The notes beneath the pieces are model-generated. The model was not told the DNA's origin. It did no database searches and saw only the letters and a program-made list of their open reading frames with translations. The position numbers were made by a program, and so were the translations under genes. 64,000 nucleotides of DNA from Monodelphis domestica. Its lineage: Eukaryota > Chordata > Mammalia > Didelphimorphia > Didelphidae. Position 1 is the stretch's first letter, and every line of letters starts with the position of its first letter. The stretch is taken from assembly GCF_027887165.1 (NCBI RefSeq), contig NC_077232.1, positions 12,850,255 to 12,914,254 on the forward strand, given 5' to 3'. Below are positions 1-11,300 of the stretch, one piece after another.

Positions 1-420
1 AAAAAAAAACAAAACAGTAACATGTAACTGATGCAAAGTGAAGTGAGAAGGACCAGAATACTGTATACAGAATAGTCTATAATGATCAACTGTGAAGGAC
101 AAAACCATTATGAGCAAAGCAAGTCTCCAAGATACCCACCAGGGATTCAGGATGAAAATCCTATCCACAGCCAAAGAAAAGTACTGTTGGAGTCTGAGGC
201 AGATCAAAGTAGGACATTTTCCACTTTATTTCTTTCATGAGTTTTTTTTTATTATATGTGCAATATGTGTCTTTTGTGATAGCATGGGCAAGATGGAAGT
301 ATGTATTTCATGAAAGCACCCATATAACCTGTCTCAGACTACTTACTGCCCTGGGGTGGAGTGGAGAGGGAGAGAATCATCAGTGCCAGAAAAAAATAAA
401 AAATTGTTTCTTTGTGTGAA
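1..420 (+). mobile_element. L1 3'-end fragment (marsupial type)
   Basis: The sequence contains the GATGCAAAGTGAAGTGAG motif followed by a GATGATCAACTGTGAA block and a TTTCCACTTTATTTCTTTCA block, as in the 3' ends of abundant marsupial L1 copies. The same fragment occurs at 19580-19985 in copy B, so it was already present before the duplication. Confidence 0.7.
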
Positions 421-423
421 TGA

Positions 424-645
424 GACATGAATTTTAAGGCAATTACCATTATAGTTATTAAATTAATTAATAATAAATTAATAAAAATTTACATTTTTAA
501 TTTATTTTTTAATTTAAAAATTAAAAATGTAAAAAATTAAATTTTTAATTGATTAATTATTTAATTAAATAAAATATTTGATTAATTAATAACATAATTT
601 ATTGATAAAATATGATTAAAAATTAAAGATTATTAACTATTTGTG
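424..645. repeat. AT-rich low-complexity tract
   Basis: This stretch is almost pure A and T, with repeated TTAATTAA-like words. The matching place in copy B, near 19990-20040, holds only a short T-rich tract, so the expansion is specific to copy A. Confidence 0.8.
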
Positions 646-847
646 CTTTTCAGGGCATTGTGCAGGACCCTGAGGATTCAAGGGTACTTACATGTCCTTT
701 TCTTCTTGTTCACAAAGCTTAGGACCTGACTGGAATCCTCTCTTTCAATCTTCCCTCTGTTAGCTTTTTGTAGGGGCCTAATGGTACACAATTTTTGCAT
801 GTGACAATGATTTTATTTACTGATATTTTTAATAGCAATCTACTTAC

Positions 848-970
848 TGCAATTCCTCCCCAGTAGGGATACCCTCCAACAAAAGTTATTGGAATGTGTC
901 CCCCAATTATTGAAGCCCCCAGAACACTCCCCAAACCGATAAGCAATAATCCTATCAGGATCTTCATGAC
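848..970 (-). pseudogene. MS4A8-like second coding exon, extra copy, acceptor damaged
   Basis: The 123 bases encode 41 residues, from VMKILIGLLLIGLG through GGYPYWGGIA, which is membrane span 1, the first loop and the start of span 2 of an MS4A protein. It aligns codon for codon with exon 20264-20386. The donor (GCA then GTAAGT) is intact. The acceptor is not: copy B reads CTACAG before the exon, whereas here it reads CTACAA followed by the exon's first G. The only AG is therefore shifted one base into the exon, and using it after a phase-0 upstream exon gives TCA TGA, an immediate stop. No matching N-terminal exon was found between 970 and 8290, and the later exons would lie outside the window. 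It is most likely a non-functional copy, although an unusual splice arrangement cannot be ruled out. Confidence 0.75.
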
Positions 971-1144
971 TTGTAGGGAAGAACACAATTAAGACAGATT
1001 TCATTTGGTGGAATTGAGCCTCTGGGGTCTTAGATGCTCTTCCTCCCCCAAATATTTGCCACCATTTTCAAAGAACATAGAGTTTTGCAGAGGAAGAAAT
1101 CTCTGTACGCATGCTCGTGAAGTTCCTCTCCATCCTTCCCATTT

Positions 1145-2140
1145 AATTTTCCTTTTAAACTCTTGCCATATGTCTTACAATCAATACTGGGTATTGATTC
1201 TGTTGAAAAGGGTATTGACCCTTATTGGCTATTGGCATTGGTATTACCAAGGATTGTCACTAATGTGGACAGGCTCTTGAGTCTGACTGTTGAGAAAAAA
1301 TGGCTGCTCAAGCAGTTGAGGGAAAACTCCTGCTCCGGCCAGTTATATAAAATCTATTTATTACAACCATTAAAATTTGTATAAAAGGGAAAGTAAAAGG
1401 AAAAGAAGGATTGATTAGAAATATTCCATGTAACTAGTAATTCTGATCTAGAACCCACAAGCTTTCTCGCAAGGGAAGTCTTCTTGATCACCAAGTGACA
1501 ATCCTCCTTAATCTATACGGTATAACTAAATTATAAATTCTGTCTTACTTAGCCTGTTTCCAACACTTTATGAACTCAGTGTTTACAGAGATGTGCCAAA
1601 CTTCCTTTCCTTTTAGCCAAAGATCAAACTGTCTATCTGAGTAGTGAGCTGTTCTCCCAGCAGTGAGTTCTGAAGAACTGCTCAGTAATTTTCCTGCTCG
1701 CTGATGAGACACCTTTCCAGCTTCTTCAAAATCAAGATGTTTCAAATCTTCCATAAATCTCCAAGACTGATCAGAGGGAAAGCCAGGAACAATCAGCCTC
1801 TGAGCCTCTGCCCCAGAAGTAAGTGGGTGTTGCTTTCTCCACTGATGCTCTCAAGGCACACTGCAAAATTCTCTCTCTCTGACCTCAACAGACTCCCATA
1901 GCAAATCTTAAAGCAAACCTAGGAAGTCTCAAATCACTTTTATAAATCCTTTATCTGACTACACTCCATTAACTAATTAAGCTAATTACACCTACATTAA
2001 AGTTATCATTACAATTCTAAGCCAGAAGAGCAGCAAGGGCTAGGGAATGGGATTAAGTGACTTGCCCAGGGTCACACAGCCAGGAAGTGTCTGAGGCCAG
2101 GACTCCAGTCTCTCCCCCTGGCTCTTAATCTATCCATTGA
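1145..2140 (-). mobile_element. tRNA-derived SINE split by a solo LTR
   Basis: The antisense SINE reads as a tail piece at 1145-1200 and a body at 2014-2140, the latter holding GACTTGCCCAGGGTCACACA and AGCCAGGAAGTGTCTGAGG. The uninterrupted equivalent in copy B is at about 20570-20750. Confidence 0.75.
1201..2013 (-). mobile_element. Solo LTR of an endogenous retrovirus fossil
   Basis: The 813-base element starts TGTTGAAAAG, ends ATCATTACA and is flanked by the 4-base direct repeat ATTC (1197-1200 and 2014-2017). Copy B carries the empty site with a single ATTC. On the minus strand a TATAAA-like box (near 1942-1950) precedes an AATAAA signal (near 1357), so the LTR points in the minus direction. 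A 4-base target repeat fits class I elements. There is no internal retroviral sequence, as expected for a solo LTR. It is younger than the duplication of the block. Confidence 0.8.
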
Positions 2141-2589
2141 CTTTTGGTATGGGCTTATTTGAGTAAATTTATTTATGCATACACATCACTTTATGACCCC
2201 TTTCTTTCTTGTTTCTCCCTTTGCCTCTGAAAGGAGGATTTCTTGGCATTCATTAATAGAAATTACATCAATTCCGCAAATATTAATTAAGAATTGTATA
2301 ATTGAAAATCTGTTACCCTCAAAAAGAACTACATTTCCCGGGAGCCCACTGACTTCCTGTCATTATATTTTTCGTGTAGACAGGGGCTAAATTGAGTGGG
2401 TGGTCCTACTTTTGCACACTTTTTGCCCCTGTTGGCGAGCATGGCAGTTGTGAGTGGTGATTATGAAATGACTATTCAGCCATGGGCACATGGTCTTTAT
2501 TTTGTATCCTCTTTATTCCTTTATTTCTAGTGATCACTAATAAATCTCCTAAAATATAACATTTTTATTACTGAGATTTAAATTTAATT

Positions 2590-3085
2590 TTTACAAAATA
2601 CTTTCAGTTTTAACATCTCTCCTGGACTCCAGTCCCATATTTCTAGTTTGCATTTGCTGTTCTCTCTGGCTTCTACTCCATGGAACAGGATGTCCTCCCA
2701 GGAGAAATTCCTCATTTCTAATCTCATCATGATGCTGCTAACTTAAGCCAGACACCATCTCCCTCAGCCTTCTCTCCCCTCCTATCCCAGGTCTGGAGGA
2801 TGGAGTATCCAACTCCTCCCAAAGCCTTCCTTTATAGGAGTAAACTGGGCTTCAAGCTCATTCAGGTTTGCATCTCTTCTTCTGCCTGGTTTTAACTCCA
2901 TGGAATGAAATGTTCCTGTGCCAGGTAGCCTCTTGTTTTTCTTTCTCCTAGGTGTGCTCTTCTCCCATTAGATTATAAGCTCCCCAAGGACAGGGACTAA
3001 CTTTTTCTTATTTGTCACCTCATCACTTAGCTCAGTGTGCAGTACAAAATAGGGCTGTAATAAATGCTTATTGAACTGAATTGAA
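2590..3085 (+). repeat. Shared unique stretch ending in an L2/MIR-like 3' end
   Basis: This stretch is highly similar to 20890-21370. Its last part (about 2960-3085) has the layout AGATTATAAGCTCC, GACAGGGAC, then AATAAATGCTTATTGAA, typical of ancient L2/MIR-type 3' ends. No coding signal was seen. Confidence 0.5.
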
Positions 3086-3229
3086 TATTTTCCCTTTCTG
3101 GTTAGATATCTCTTCCTTAATAAAAAAATGAACATTTATTAAGAATCTGTTATGACTTGAGGACTGTCTTGGGCCCTGAAAATACAAAGATAAAAATGAA
3201 CCAATCTTTGTGATGAAAGAGTATATCTT

Positions 3230-3395
3230 CTAGAGGAAAAGATACCATGCACATATGAATATCTAAAAATATAAATAAAATAATAAATATGAATTATTAT
3301 AATGGAATTATAACAGTAAAATAATTTTTATTATATTTAATTACATTATATGTTATGATAATTAAATATAATTACTACAACAAATAAATATAAAT
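3230..3395. repeat. AT-rich low-complexity tract
   Basis: The tract is dominated by ATAAATAAA- and TTAATTA-like words and is partly shared with 21540-21670 of copy B. Confidence 0.6.
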
Positions 3396-3399
3396 AAAT

Positions 3400-3590
3400 A
3401 TTGTGGGGCAGTTAGGTAGGACACTGGATAGAGAGGGACACCTGGAGTGAGTAAGTTCTGGGTTCAAATTTGACCTCAAACTGTGATCCTGGGCAAGGCA
3501 CTTAACCCCTATTACCTAACCCTTACTGTACTTCTGATGTAGAATAAATACTCTCTATCAATTCTAATAAGAGAAATATTTTTTAAAATA
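3400..3590 (+). mobile_element. tRNA-derived SINE
   Basis: The head (GGGGCAGTTAGGTAG), the GTTCAAATTTGACCTCA box-B-like core, the GGGCAAGGCACTTAACC segment and the tail are recognisable. The same insertion is at 21670-21860 in copy B. Confidence 0.75.
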
Positions 3591-3839
3591 GGCATGACAT
3601 ACTCTTTTAATTGTAATACTAGAGATCAGGAATTCTCATTCACTGAGGAGCAGGAAATGACAGGAAATGGGCCATGGGTGGCCTTTTCAAGAATTGAGAA
3701 TTCTAAGAGGAGGAGGTGAGGATAGAGTACATTCTGGGCCTGGGCACAGCCTATGCCAAGGCATGAAGATAGGAGATTAAGTTTCATGTTTGTGGAATAG
3801 GAAGAAATATAGTTTATATGTTCTGTAGAGTATCTGAAG

Positions 3840-4235
3840 AGTGGTTTATCTACTCTACTCCTACACTGTCTATATAAACTCAAAATTACTATACTCAAGT
3901 AAACTCACATTAACCCTCCCTTTGATAGTCTAAGGGAAAGGGTCTGTGTGCAAGTCTTACAGGGTCCAACGACGGCCTCATGATTAGTTGTTAGTTGTTA
4001 TAAGAGCAGTACAGGCATTCAGCAGGTGTCAAAAGGCCAACAGGTACAGGATAATCCAAACAGCAGATAGGATGTTAAGAACAAGCAGTCAAATGCCACA
4101 GGAAAAAAGCTAATTCTCCTCAGGTCCACCCAGAGGAAAAAGCCACTGCCCTAGGCTTAAGTGTCTCTCTCCAACTGCTATACCCAGATGCTGTCAGTCT
4201 GCAAAATCACACACAATTAACTACCAATAACAGTG
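3840..4235. other. Unassigned intergenic stretch
   Basis: I see no exon, splice pair or recognisable repeat here. It starts exactly where copy A stops matching copy B. Confidence 0.5.
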
Positions 4236-4470
4236 GCATATTGGACAGTGTAAAGAACCTGGAGTCAGGAAGAAGTGAATGGGGTCTGGCTACAGATACT
4301 TACTAGGGATGTAACTTTAGGTAAATGACTTCATCTCTCTCTGCCTCAGGATGTTTGCCTGTCAAAAGAAGAGAATAATGATACTTACCTCTAAAGGTTA
4401 TTGTGAGGATAAAATGGGATGCTTGCAGAGTTCTTTGCAAACTTTAAAGTGCTACATCATTGCTATCTAT
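4235..4470 (+). mobile_element. MIR-like CORE-SINE
   Basis: The piece reads CCTGGAGTCAGGAAG, then a TGACTTCATCTCTCTCTGCCT segment, then AAAATGGGATGCTTGCAGAG, which is the order of a MIR-type element in sense orientation. Confidence 0.6.
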
Positions 4471-4639
4471 TATGTTCCTCATTTTATAAGGGGAGCAAAA
4501 TGTGGCTGAGGGGTGAAATGATTTGCCACCATCACCATGCAATGAGTAGATTTCAGGGATTGAATTCAAACCCAGAACTTCCTCATTTCAGGTCACAAAT
4601 TCCATAAATATCGCCATCATTCATTCAATTAAGATTTTG

Positions 4640-4985
4640 GGGGCAGTGAGTTGACTCAGTGGATTGAGAACCACGCCTGGTAACAGGAGTTTTGGGGCTC
4701 AAATTCAGGCTCACATACTTACTATGTGACCTTGGGGAAATCATTTCTTTTTCTGCTTTTCTCAGTTTCCTCACTTGTTACAGTAGTGCTATATTGTAAT
4801 CTATAATCTATATAATAAATTATAACACATCACATAATATATAATTATAACTGGGTTATATTCTATAATACATAAAAATTTTATAACACACATTTGTTAC
4901 ATACTATACAATTATAACAGTGTTGTGAAAATAGCACCTCTTTGATTATTGTGAAGATCAAGAGACATGATAATTTAAAAATGGT
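4640..4985 (+). mobile_element. Partial SINE followed by an AT-rich tract
   Basis: A degraded SINE head and box B are visible at about 4640-4780 (GGGGCAGTGAGTTGACTCAG and the TATGTGACCTTGGGG segment). They are followed by AT-rich low-complexity sequence to about 4985. Confidence 0.55.
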
Positions 4986-5512
4986 TTTAAATTGTAAATA
5001 ATGGGTAACTTGTAAAGCACAGTGCCTGGCATTGTATAAATCTTACCTGAAGCTAACTGCTGGGATGGAACCCAAGTCTTAACAGGTTTATTGACTTACC
5101 CACAGGGCTTGCAACCCAGGTGCTCTGGCTCCAACATCAGGGAGGTTTTTCTTATTCTGTGTTGATTCAGGTAGAAGGCTAAGGCTGAACAGGATGAATT
5201 CTCCAGAACCAGCCACCTAAAGTTCTTGAGAAGCAACTGTGTCATAGTTCAATGGAGGATGTGGGGATGTTGTGCTTTGCTCAGGGAATAGTATGAGCAG
5301 GGTACAGATGGGGAAAGGTTGAGGGCTGTGTGCATAGGATAATAGAACTAGAAATCAAAGAGAAGCCAGAGTCTTCCAGTTCAACATCTTCCATCACTCT
5401 CAATTTATAGAATGAACCGAGACTGCAGGGGGATAGATACACAACTTCCCAAGTTCACAGAGGGTGAGAATGCTAGAACTAGGATTTGACACAAATTCTT
5501 CTGACTTAGAAT

Positions 5513-6423
5513 TGTGAATCTTAAAAACTGCTCAGACTGTACTTTAGAAGATTTCATTAAGCTATTCCCCATTTTTAACAATGGAGGTACTTGATCAAGA
5601 ATGTATTGAGAACTTTTAAAATTACTCCACCCTACTCAGACAGTGCCTTAGGGGAAGATAAAGTTGTAAACTCCTGATTGAACAATTAAAGTCCCTAACT
5701 CATACCTTATAGTAAAGCTAGAACCATAAGGTGGTATATTTTTATATCTAATACAAAAAGGTGCTAAGTACCTATAAAGGTTAAATTAATCACTAAAAGG
5801 TCAAGCAACTTACAAAAGGTGAGCTTAACAAAGAGGTGTGAAGTACTCAGAGGATGTAATCTAACTAGAGAAGGTGAGAACAAAAGAAGATGAGAACTAA
5901 GAATGGGCAGTCCTGGAAAAAAGCATCTACTGTGAATGGTAGATGTGAAAATTTAGGGAAGGTGACATAAGAGAAAATTTCTTTAAAAGGAAGGGCATTT
6001 TTGATTTTGGGTAGTTGAAGTTACTTGGAATTCGGTGTTGAAGTGAGGACATTTTGAATGGAGTTCACAATTGAATTCAGTGTGGAGTTAGACTCTGAAC
6101 TCAGTTCAGGAGATACAGTGGAAGACTGGAGCTTTCTTGGAGATGATCTTGTGGTGAGTGATAAAGACTGACTTGCTCTCCCTTAGGCCCTTTTCTACTG
6201 CTTGGCTATTCTCTCTCTCTCTCTCTCTCCCCTTCCCTTCATTCCTTCATTTATATTAATTAAAATCTCCATAAATCCCCCACCTGACTTGGGTATTTTT
6301 CATATTTGACAATTTCCCATGGTGACCACTTATTTAGATTTTAAGTCAAAACATTAAAATTTATCTTTACCAGTTTGGCCAAAACCTTTAGAGTTTTGGC
6401 ATTTACAGTTTTTAACATTCACA
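5513..6423 (+). mobile_element. Solo LTR of an endogenous retrovirus fossil
   Basis: The 911-base element begins TGTGAATCTTAA and ends TTAACATTCACA. These are inverted copies of each other at 11 of 12 positions. It is flanked by the direct repeat GAAT (5509-5512 and 6424-6427). It shares the GTGAGTGATAAAGACTGAC block (near 6154) and a TGGTGACCA block near its end with the solo LTR at 25719-26274, so the two belong to one family. A CT dinucleotide run lies inside at about 6210-6230. Confidence 0.8.
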
Positions 6424-7095
6424 GAATTTAGAACCTTTTCTAGTGAGCCATATGGAGAGCAGAGATTAGTCTGGTTTGGCAGGAATATGAGATGGGAGTG
6501 TGAGACAAGTCATGAAGTGTGGGTTGGAGCCAGATGAAATTCACTCCCAAAACTGAACAGGGTCATAGCCCATATTTCTTTGTCTCTCTGAAATCATCAT
6601 CCTCCATATGGCAGGCGTTCAGCAAATGGAGACAATGACACAAAGAACATCTACAAATTTTTGGACTCCATTACAGCAAGCTTGGTTGTCTTTGGTTGCC
6701 CAAGAATTTTACTGTATTGAATGTGGCTTGAAATGCATCGACCATTGGATGGTTCTTAGATATCTTTGTGGCGGGTTGAGATTTTTTTTTTCCCCATGAA
6801 GATATTCATCCTATAATACAATTCTAGGGAAGGACATTCAAAATGCTGCCATTCTATGAAGGTAGAATCCACATCTGTTTTGCCCTAAGAATGCCTGAGA
6901 TTTCTTCATCTTCAGTTTCTCTGGCTGAAGAGTTGAAGTAATAGAAGTCTATGGAGAGACTTAGATTGTGAAATCCTCTGCTGCCCTTTGAGGGGAGTGG
7001 TGGCGGCTCCTCTGATGTTTCCCAAGAGATAAGAGTAGATGCCCATCATCAGGGGATGCCCATCATCATATGGTGTACACGAGTGTAATGAAATG
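6424..7095. other. Unassigned intergenic stretch
   Basis: No exon with splice sites or named repeat could be recognised. Short open frames here lack any family resemblance. Confidence 0.5.
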
Positions 7096-7099
7096 TTAT

Positions 7100-7310
7100 T
7101 TTTTTGTGGGGGAGGTAGGTGGCTCAGTGCATTCAGAGTCAGACCATGACACAAATGGTCCTGTGTTCAAATCTGGTCTCACATAAATCCTAGTTGTGTG
7201 GCCCCAGACAAGTCACTTAACCCCCATTGCTTAGTGCTTACTGCTCTTCTGTCTTGGAATCAATACACAATATTGATTCTAAGGCAGAAGATAAGGGTTT
7301 AAACTATAAT
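7100..7310 (+). mobile_element. tRNA-derived SINE
   Basis: The sequence runs from GGAGGTAGGTGGCTCAGTGC through GTGTTCAAATCTGG and AAGTCACTTAACCCCCATTG to a GATTCTAAGGCAGAAGATAA tail. Confidence 0.8.
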
Positions 7311-7760
7311 TATTCCATAATAAATTGTAGACAAAAAGCACTGCCAAAAAACAACGCCTTCAACAATACAAGTGGTTGGAAAACTAATGTCAGAACAAGT
7401 GAATTTGAATACCACAGGATTAAAAGGCCAAACTTGGTCCTAACAAAGAGATAGAAGACCCTTCCCCCTACTCTTCTTTGCAGAAGATAAAACACTATCA
7501 GGTCCATTTTTTACATGATGTTGAAATGAATGAATCTTTATTGCTGTATTTTAAGATAAGGATTAATAGCAATTTTCTCCAGTATGCCTTCCCCACCCTC
7601 AGTGTTATCTCATTTACCAGGAATTTTTTAGTAGAAAAAGCACAAAGGAAAGGAAAGGAAGAAACCAGCAAAAATGTTCAACACAAGGAAAAGAATCTGC
7701 CGTGATATTATACACGTCGTCCATCTCTGCAAAGGTAAACTGGTCTTTCCCCTCTTATTC

Positions 7761-7792
7761 TTTATTACCTTTTTTCCCTTCTCCTTTTTATT
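7761..7792 (-). terminator. Candidate polyadenylation signals of the MS4A8-like gene
   Basis: Two AATAAA hexamers occur on the minus strand at 7787-7792 and 7761-7766, about 500 bases past the stop codon at 8292. They would define a 3' untranslated region of ordinary length. No transcript evidence is available. Confidence 0.35.
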
Positions 7793-8291
7793 CTTCATTT
7801 TTGGGAGAGGGGGAAAAAGTAGGAACACACCGGGAAGTTATAGAACAATAAAAGGTATGAATAACATGTTTTTAAACCAAAAGGGATACGAGCTATTTTT
7901 AAAAATCAAAACCAAGAAATTTCCCAGAGGTCACCTCAGATCAATGTCCCTTATCCTTGGAATAAATACACATATAAACCATATAGTAAGTTACGTCTCT
8001 CAAAATCACATGGAGTCATTTCCCCATCATTATGGAGGAAAAGAGAGAAGGAAAATTTGCCTGAGAACTCAGTGGAGGAGGACAGCAGGGGAGGCTGCCC
8101 AGCAATCTATACAAGCTTGGTTCATCTTTGGCCCTTGGTCCAAAGGCCAAACTGAGGTACCCCAACCAGGACACACATGGGGGAGAAAACCACATTCATC
8201 AGATCAGCAGGAAAGATGGAAATTGGTGGGAGAATTCAGGAGAGCTGGGGAGGTGGCATTTCTTCCAGGCAAAGTTTCCCCTTAGGCTGCA

Positions 8292-8399
8292 TTATTGTTG
8301 ACTGTTGATCTCATTTGAATAAACTAAAGAATTGACTGCTGGTTGAGGGATGCCCATTGGAGGTGCCACGTGAGCAGGTACAGCCACAGCCACAGCCAC
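8292..8399 (-). CDS. MS4A8: MS4A8-like, coding exon 6 (C-tail)
   Basis: The exon follows a TTTCAG acceptor and encodes 35 residues, starting VAVAVAVPAH and ending INSQQ before TAA. The start is a GTGGCT hexanucleotide repeated three times. This is the cytoplasmic tail. Confidence 0.88.
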   Translation of the reverse strand: MAVAVAVPAHVAPPMGIPQPAVNSLVYSNEINSQQ

Positions 8400-11300
8400 C
8401 TGAAATTGAGAAAAAGGAAGGAATGATAGGTGGTCTCCTTTACACCATGGGTGGTCCTTGTAGATCTTTTTCTTGGTTACTCTAAGGACTAAGAAAAGGA
8501 AAAGCAGAAGAAATCACTGCTGAGACTGAGAGAACCCCAGGACTCACTCACCTGGTTGGTCCGGGAGGAGACCACTTGGCACCCAGCATGAGAGCTTATG
8601 GAGCTGATAATAAGCTCCAGGACAGAAAAGAGGAATAACACAGCTGAGATCCCCACTCCTGAGGCCTGAAAGGAGAAAAATTTAGTGAGCAATATATTGG
8701 AGGGGCCCAATATATACAACTTTTACTTCCAGAAAAACAAGCATTACCCCTCTCTGGCCTCTCTCATTTCTCTGCAGGTTCTTCTTTAAAGAAAGAAACC
8801 CTTCCTTTCTCTCCTAGTATCAATTCTAAGACAGAAGAGTGATACAGGCTAGGAAATTGGAGTCAAGGGACTTCTGCAGGGTCACACAGCTAGGAAGAGT
8901 CTGAGGTCACATTTGAACCCAGGTCTTCTCAACTCTAGAAGCTGTCTCTCAATCTCCTGAGCCACCTAGAGGCCCCGTTCTCCAGGTTTTAAAGGCAATA
9001 TGGTGCCTCTGAAGAGCTGTATGGCATAGTGGGTAGTGTTCAGCTTAGAGTCAGGGAGCATCTACAATGAATAGCACCAACTTCCCAGGGTTGTTCTGAG
9101 GATCAAATGAAGTAATAATGGCAAAGTTCTTGGTACAGTGCTGGGCACAGTGAGCACTATAGACATCTTAGCTACTACCTGCTGCTTCCTAGCAGGTAGG
9201 AAACTGAGTCTTAGAAAGGTTAAAAGTGATTTACTTTATTTATAGCTGTGCTCTTTGTGGTGGAAAAAAATTAGAAAATGAGGAGATGCCCCTCATTGGG
9301 GAATGGTTGCACAAATTGTGGTATATGTTGCTGATGTGACTATTGTGCTCAAAGGAAAAATGAACTGGAGGGATTCCATGTGAACTGGAACAACCTCTAG
9401 GAATTGATGCAGAGCGAAAGGAGCAGAACCAGGAGCACCTTATACACAAAGGTTGATACATTGTGGCACAAATGAATGTAATAGACTTCTACTAGCAGAA
9501 ATGCAATGATCCAGGACAATTCTGAGGGATTTATGAGAAAGAACGCTATCCATATCCAGAGGGAGAACTGTGGGAGCAGAAATTCAGAAGAAAAACAACT
9601 GCTTGATCACATGGGTCGATGGGGATATGATTGGGGATGTAGACTGTAAACAATCACCCAAATAATAATATGGAACTAGGTCTTGATCAACGAAACATGT
9701 GGAATTGCTCATTGGATATGGGAGGGAGGTGCAAGAAGGGGAGGGAAAGAACATGAATGATATAACCATGGAAAAATATTCTAAATTAATTTAATAAAAT
9801 TTTTCAAATCATAAAAAAGTGATCTACTTGGAGTCGTGTCCCTGGTTCATGGCTATATTGGAATGGAACCCAGGTAGTCTGGCCCAGGGAAAGGACTTGC
9901 TCAGGTTCACAGTGGTGAGTGAGCAACTGAGTCAGGAGCTGAGTTAGGATTCAAACCCAGGTTCTCTGACTCCAACTCCAGGGTTCTTGTCCTTGGATAA
10001 AACTGGGTCTCAATTTCCCTTTCTGTAAATGGGAGGGGTTAGATAAGGTGGTGGTACAGTTTAGGAATTCTTTTCCATTTTTATATCATAGATCCCTCAA
10101 GATCAATTTTTTAAATTTCCCCAATACACAAGGTGACAAAGGAAACCAATCATATTGGAACTAGTTTACTAGTTATTATAAATATTTTAATTATGAATTA
10201 AATATTTTTAAAAGCAAGTTCATAAACCCCATGTTAAGATTCCTGGGTCGAGTGAGGCTGGGTTTAGAGGCAAAAGCTTATGTTGTTAAAACTGGCATCT
10301 ACCCTTCACTGCCTCTGTGTCTTTGGGCAAGTCCCTAGAAAATGCTGGCACTAGGCAGTATAGTGGAGAATGCTGGATTTCAAGCAAGAAAGACCTGAGT
10401 TCAAATCCTATTTCAGATAGTAGCTGTGTGATCTTGGATGAGGCTTTTAACTTCCATTTACTCATCTCTAAAATGAGTATAATAATGACACCTACTCTGC
10501 CAGATTGTTGTGAAGATGAAATGAGATAATATTTTTAAGCACTTCTCAAATCTTCTGGCACTAATTAAATGGTACATAACAGGACTATTAAAGGGGTTAG
10601 ACTGGCTGGCTTCTAAATTTTCTCAAAATGTTACATCTATGGTCCTTAAATTATAAGATGATTTGAAGGGGGGGGGGAACCCTGGGAACCTGAGCTTTGG
10701 GGGCTCTTGGCCTTTCTTCCCCAAACTTTTCTGCCTATGGGGGCAAAAGATTTCCTAGGCGCTGATACTTTCTCCAGAAAGCATAAATGACACATGAGGA
10801 GGACCCTGCTAGTGGGCTGGAGCTCCTCTCTCTTGTGAATAGTCCTTTTCACTGTTCTGCAATAGAATCAACCACTGAAAACCTCATCTGCCCTGGAAAG
10901 GAACTGTTCCTTCTTTTCTCTCTGGGTAAATGAGAGGCAGCCCTGGGGCAGGCTGTTTGGTGTTGGGTGGGCAATCAGACAGCAGGCCTTGACTGTCCCT
11001 TTAGCTTGACTACTAACCAGCCATATCAACACCCACAACTTCTATTGAACCCACTGCTTTGCACTCCTCAGGGGATTTCTGCAACACAGATTTGTCAGCA
11101 CCTGTATCTAAGAGACAATCATAAGCTTCTGTTCCTATTTTTAGGGTTACACGGGGTCTGTGGTATTCTCTGGAGAATGGACAAGTATCACAGGAGCTAA
11201 CACACTAGCATCAGAAAAACTCAAATATTGTTCCTGTTCTTCATTCTCTAATTCTTCATTGATTTCTCCTTCACTAATTTCCCATGTTTTTAAAATCTCT

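Larger units (their letters stand above)
1..3840. repeat. Duplicated block, copy A (partner 19575-22130)
   Basis: This block reads in the same order and orientation as 19575-22130: an L1 3' end, an MS4A second coding exon on the minus strand, a minus-strand SINE, a unique stretch ending in an L2/MIR-like piece, a plus-strand SINE, and a short unique tail. Similarity stops abruptly near 3840, which pairs with about 22130. Copy A is longer because it has an AT-rich expansion (about 424-645) and a solo LTR (1201-2013) that copy B lacks. The left limit is not visible because the block meets the window edge. Confidence 0.85.

Noticed and set aside
4000-7500. Search for an N-terminal exon for the extra MS4A8-like copy
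   Set aside because: Donor-like sites near 5043 and 5091 were read, but the encoded residues do not end in the family pattern K-x-(L/F)-G, so no exon was called.
7674-8285. Plus-strand open frame of 203 residues
   Set aside because: It lies opposite the 3' end of the MS4A8-like gene, has low-complexity and phenylalanine-rich parts, no domain I recognise and no splice context. It is probably a chance frame.
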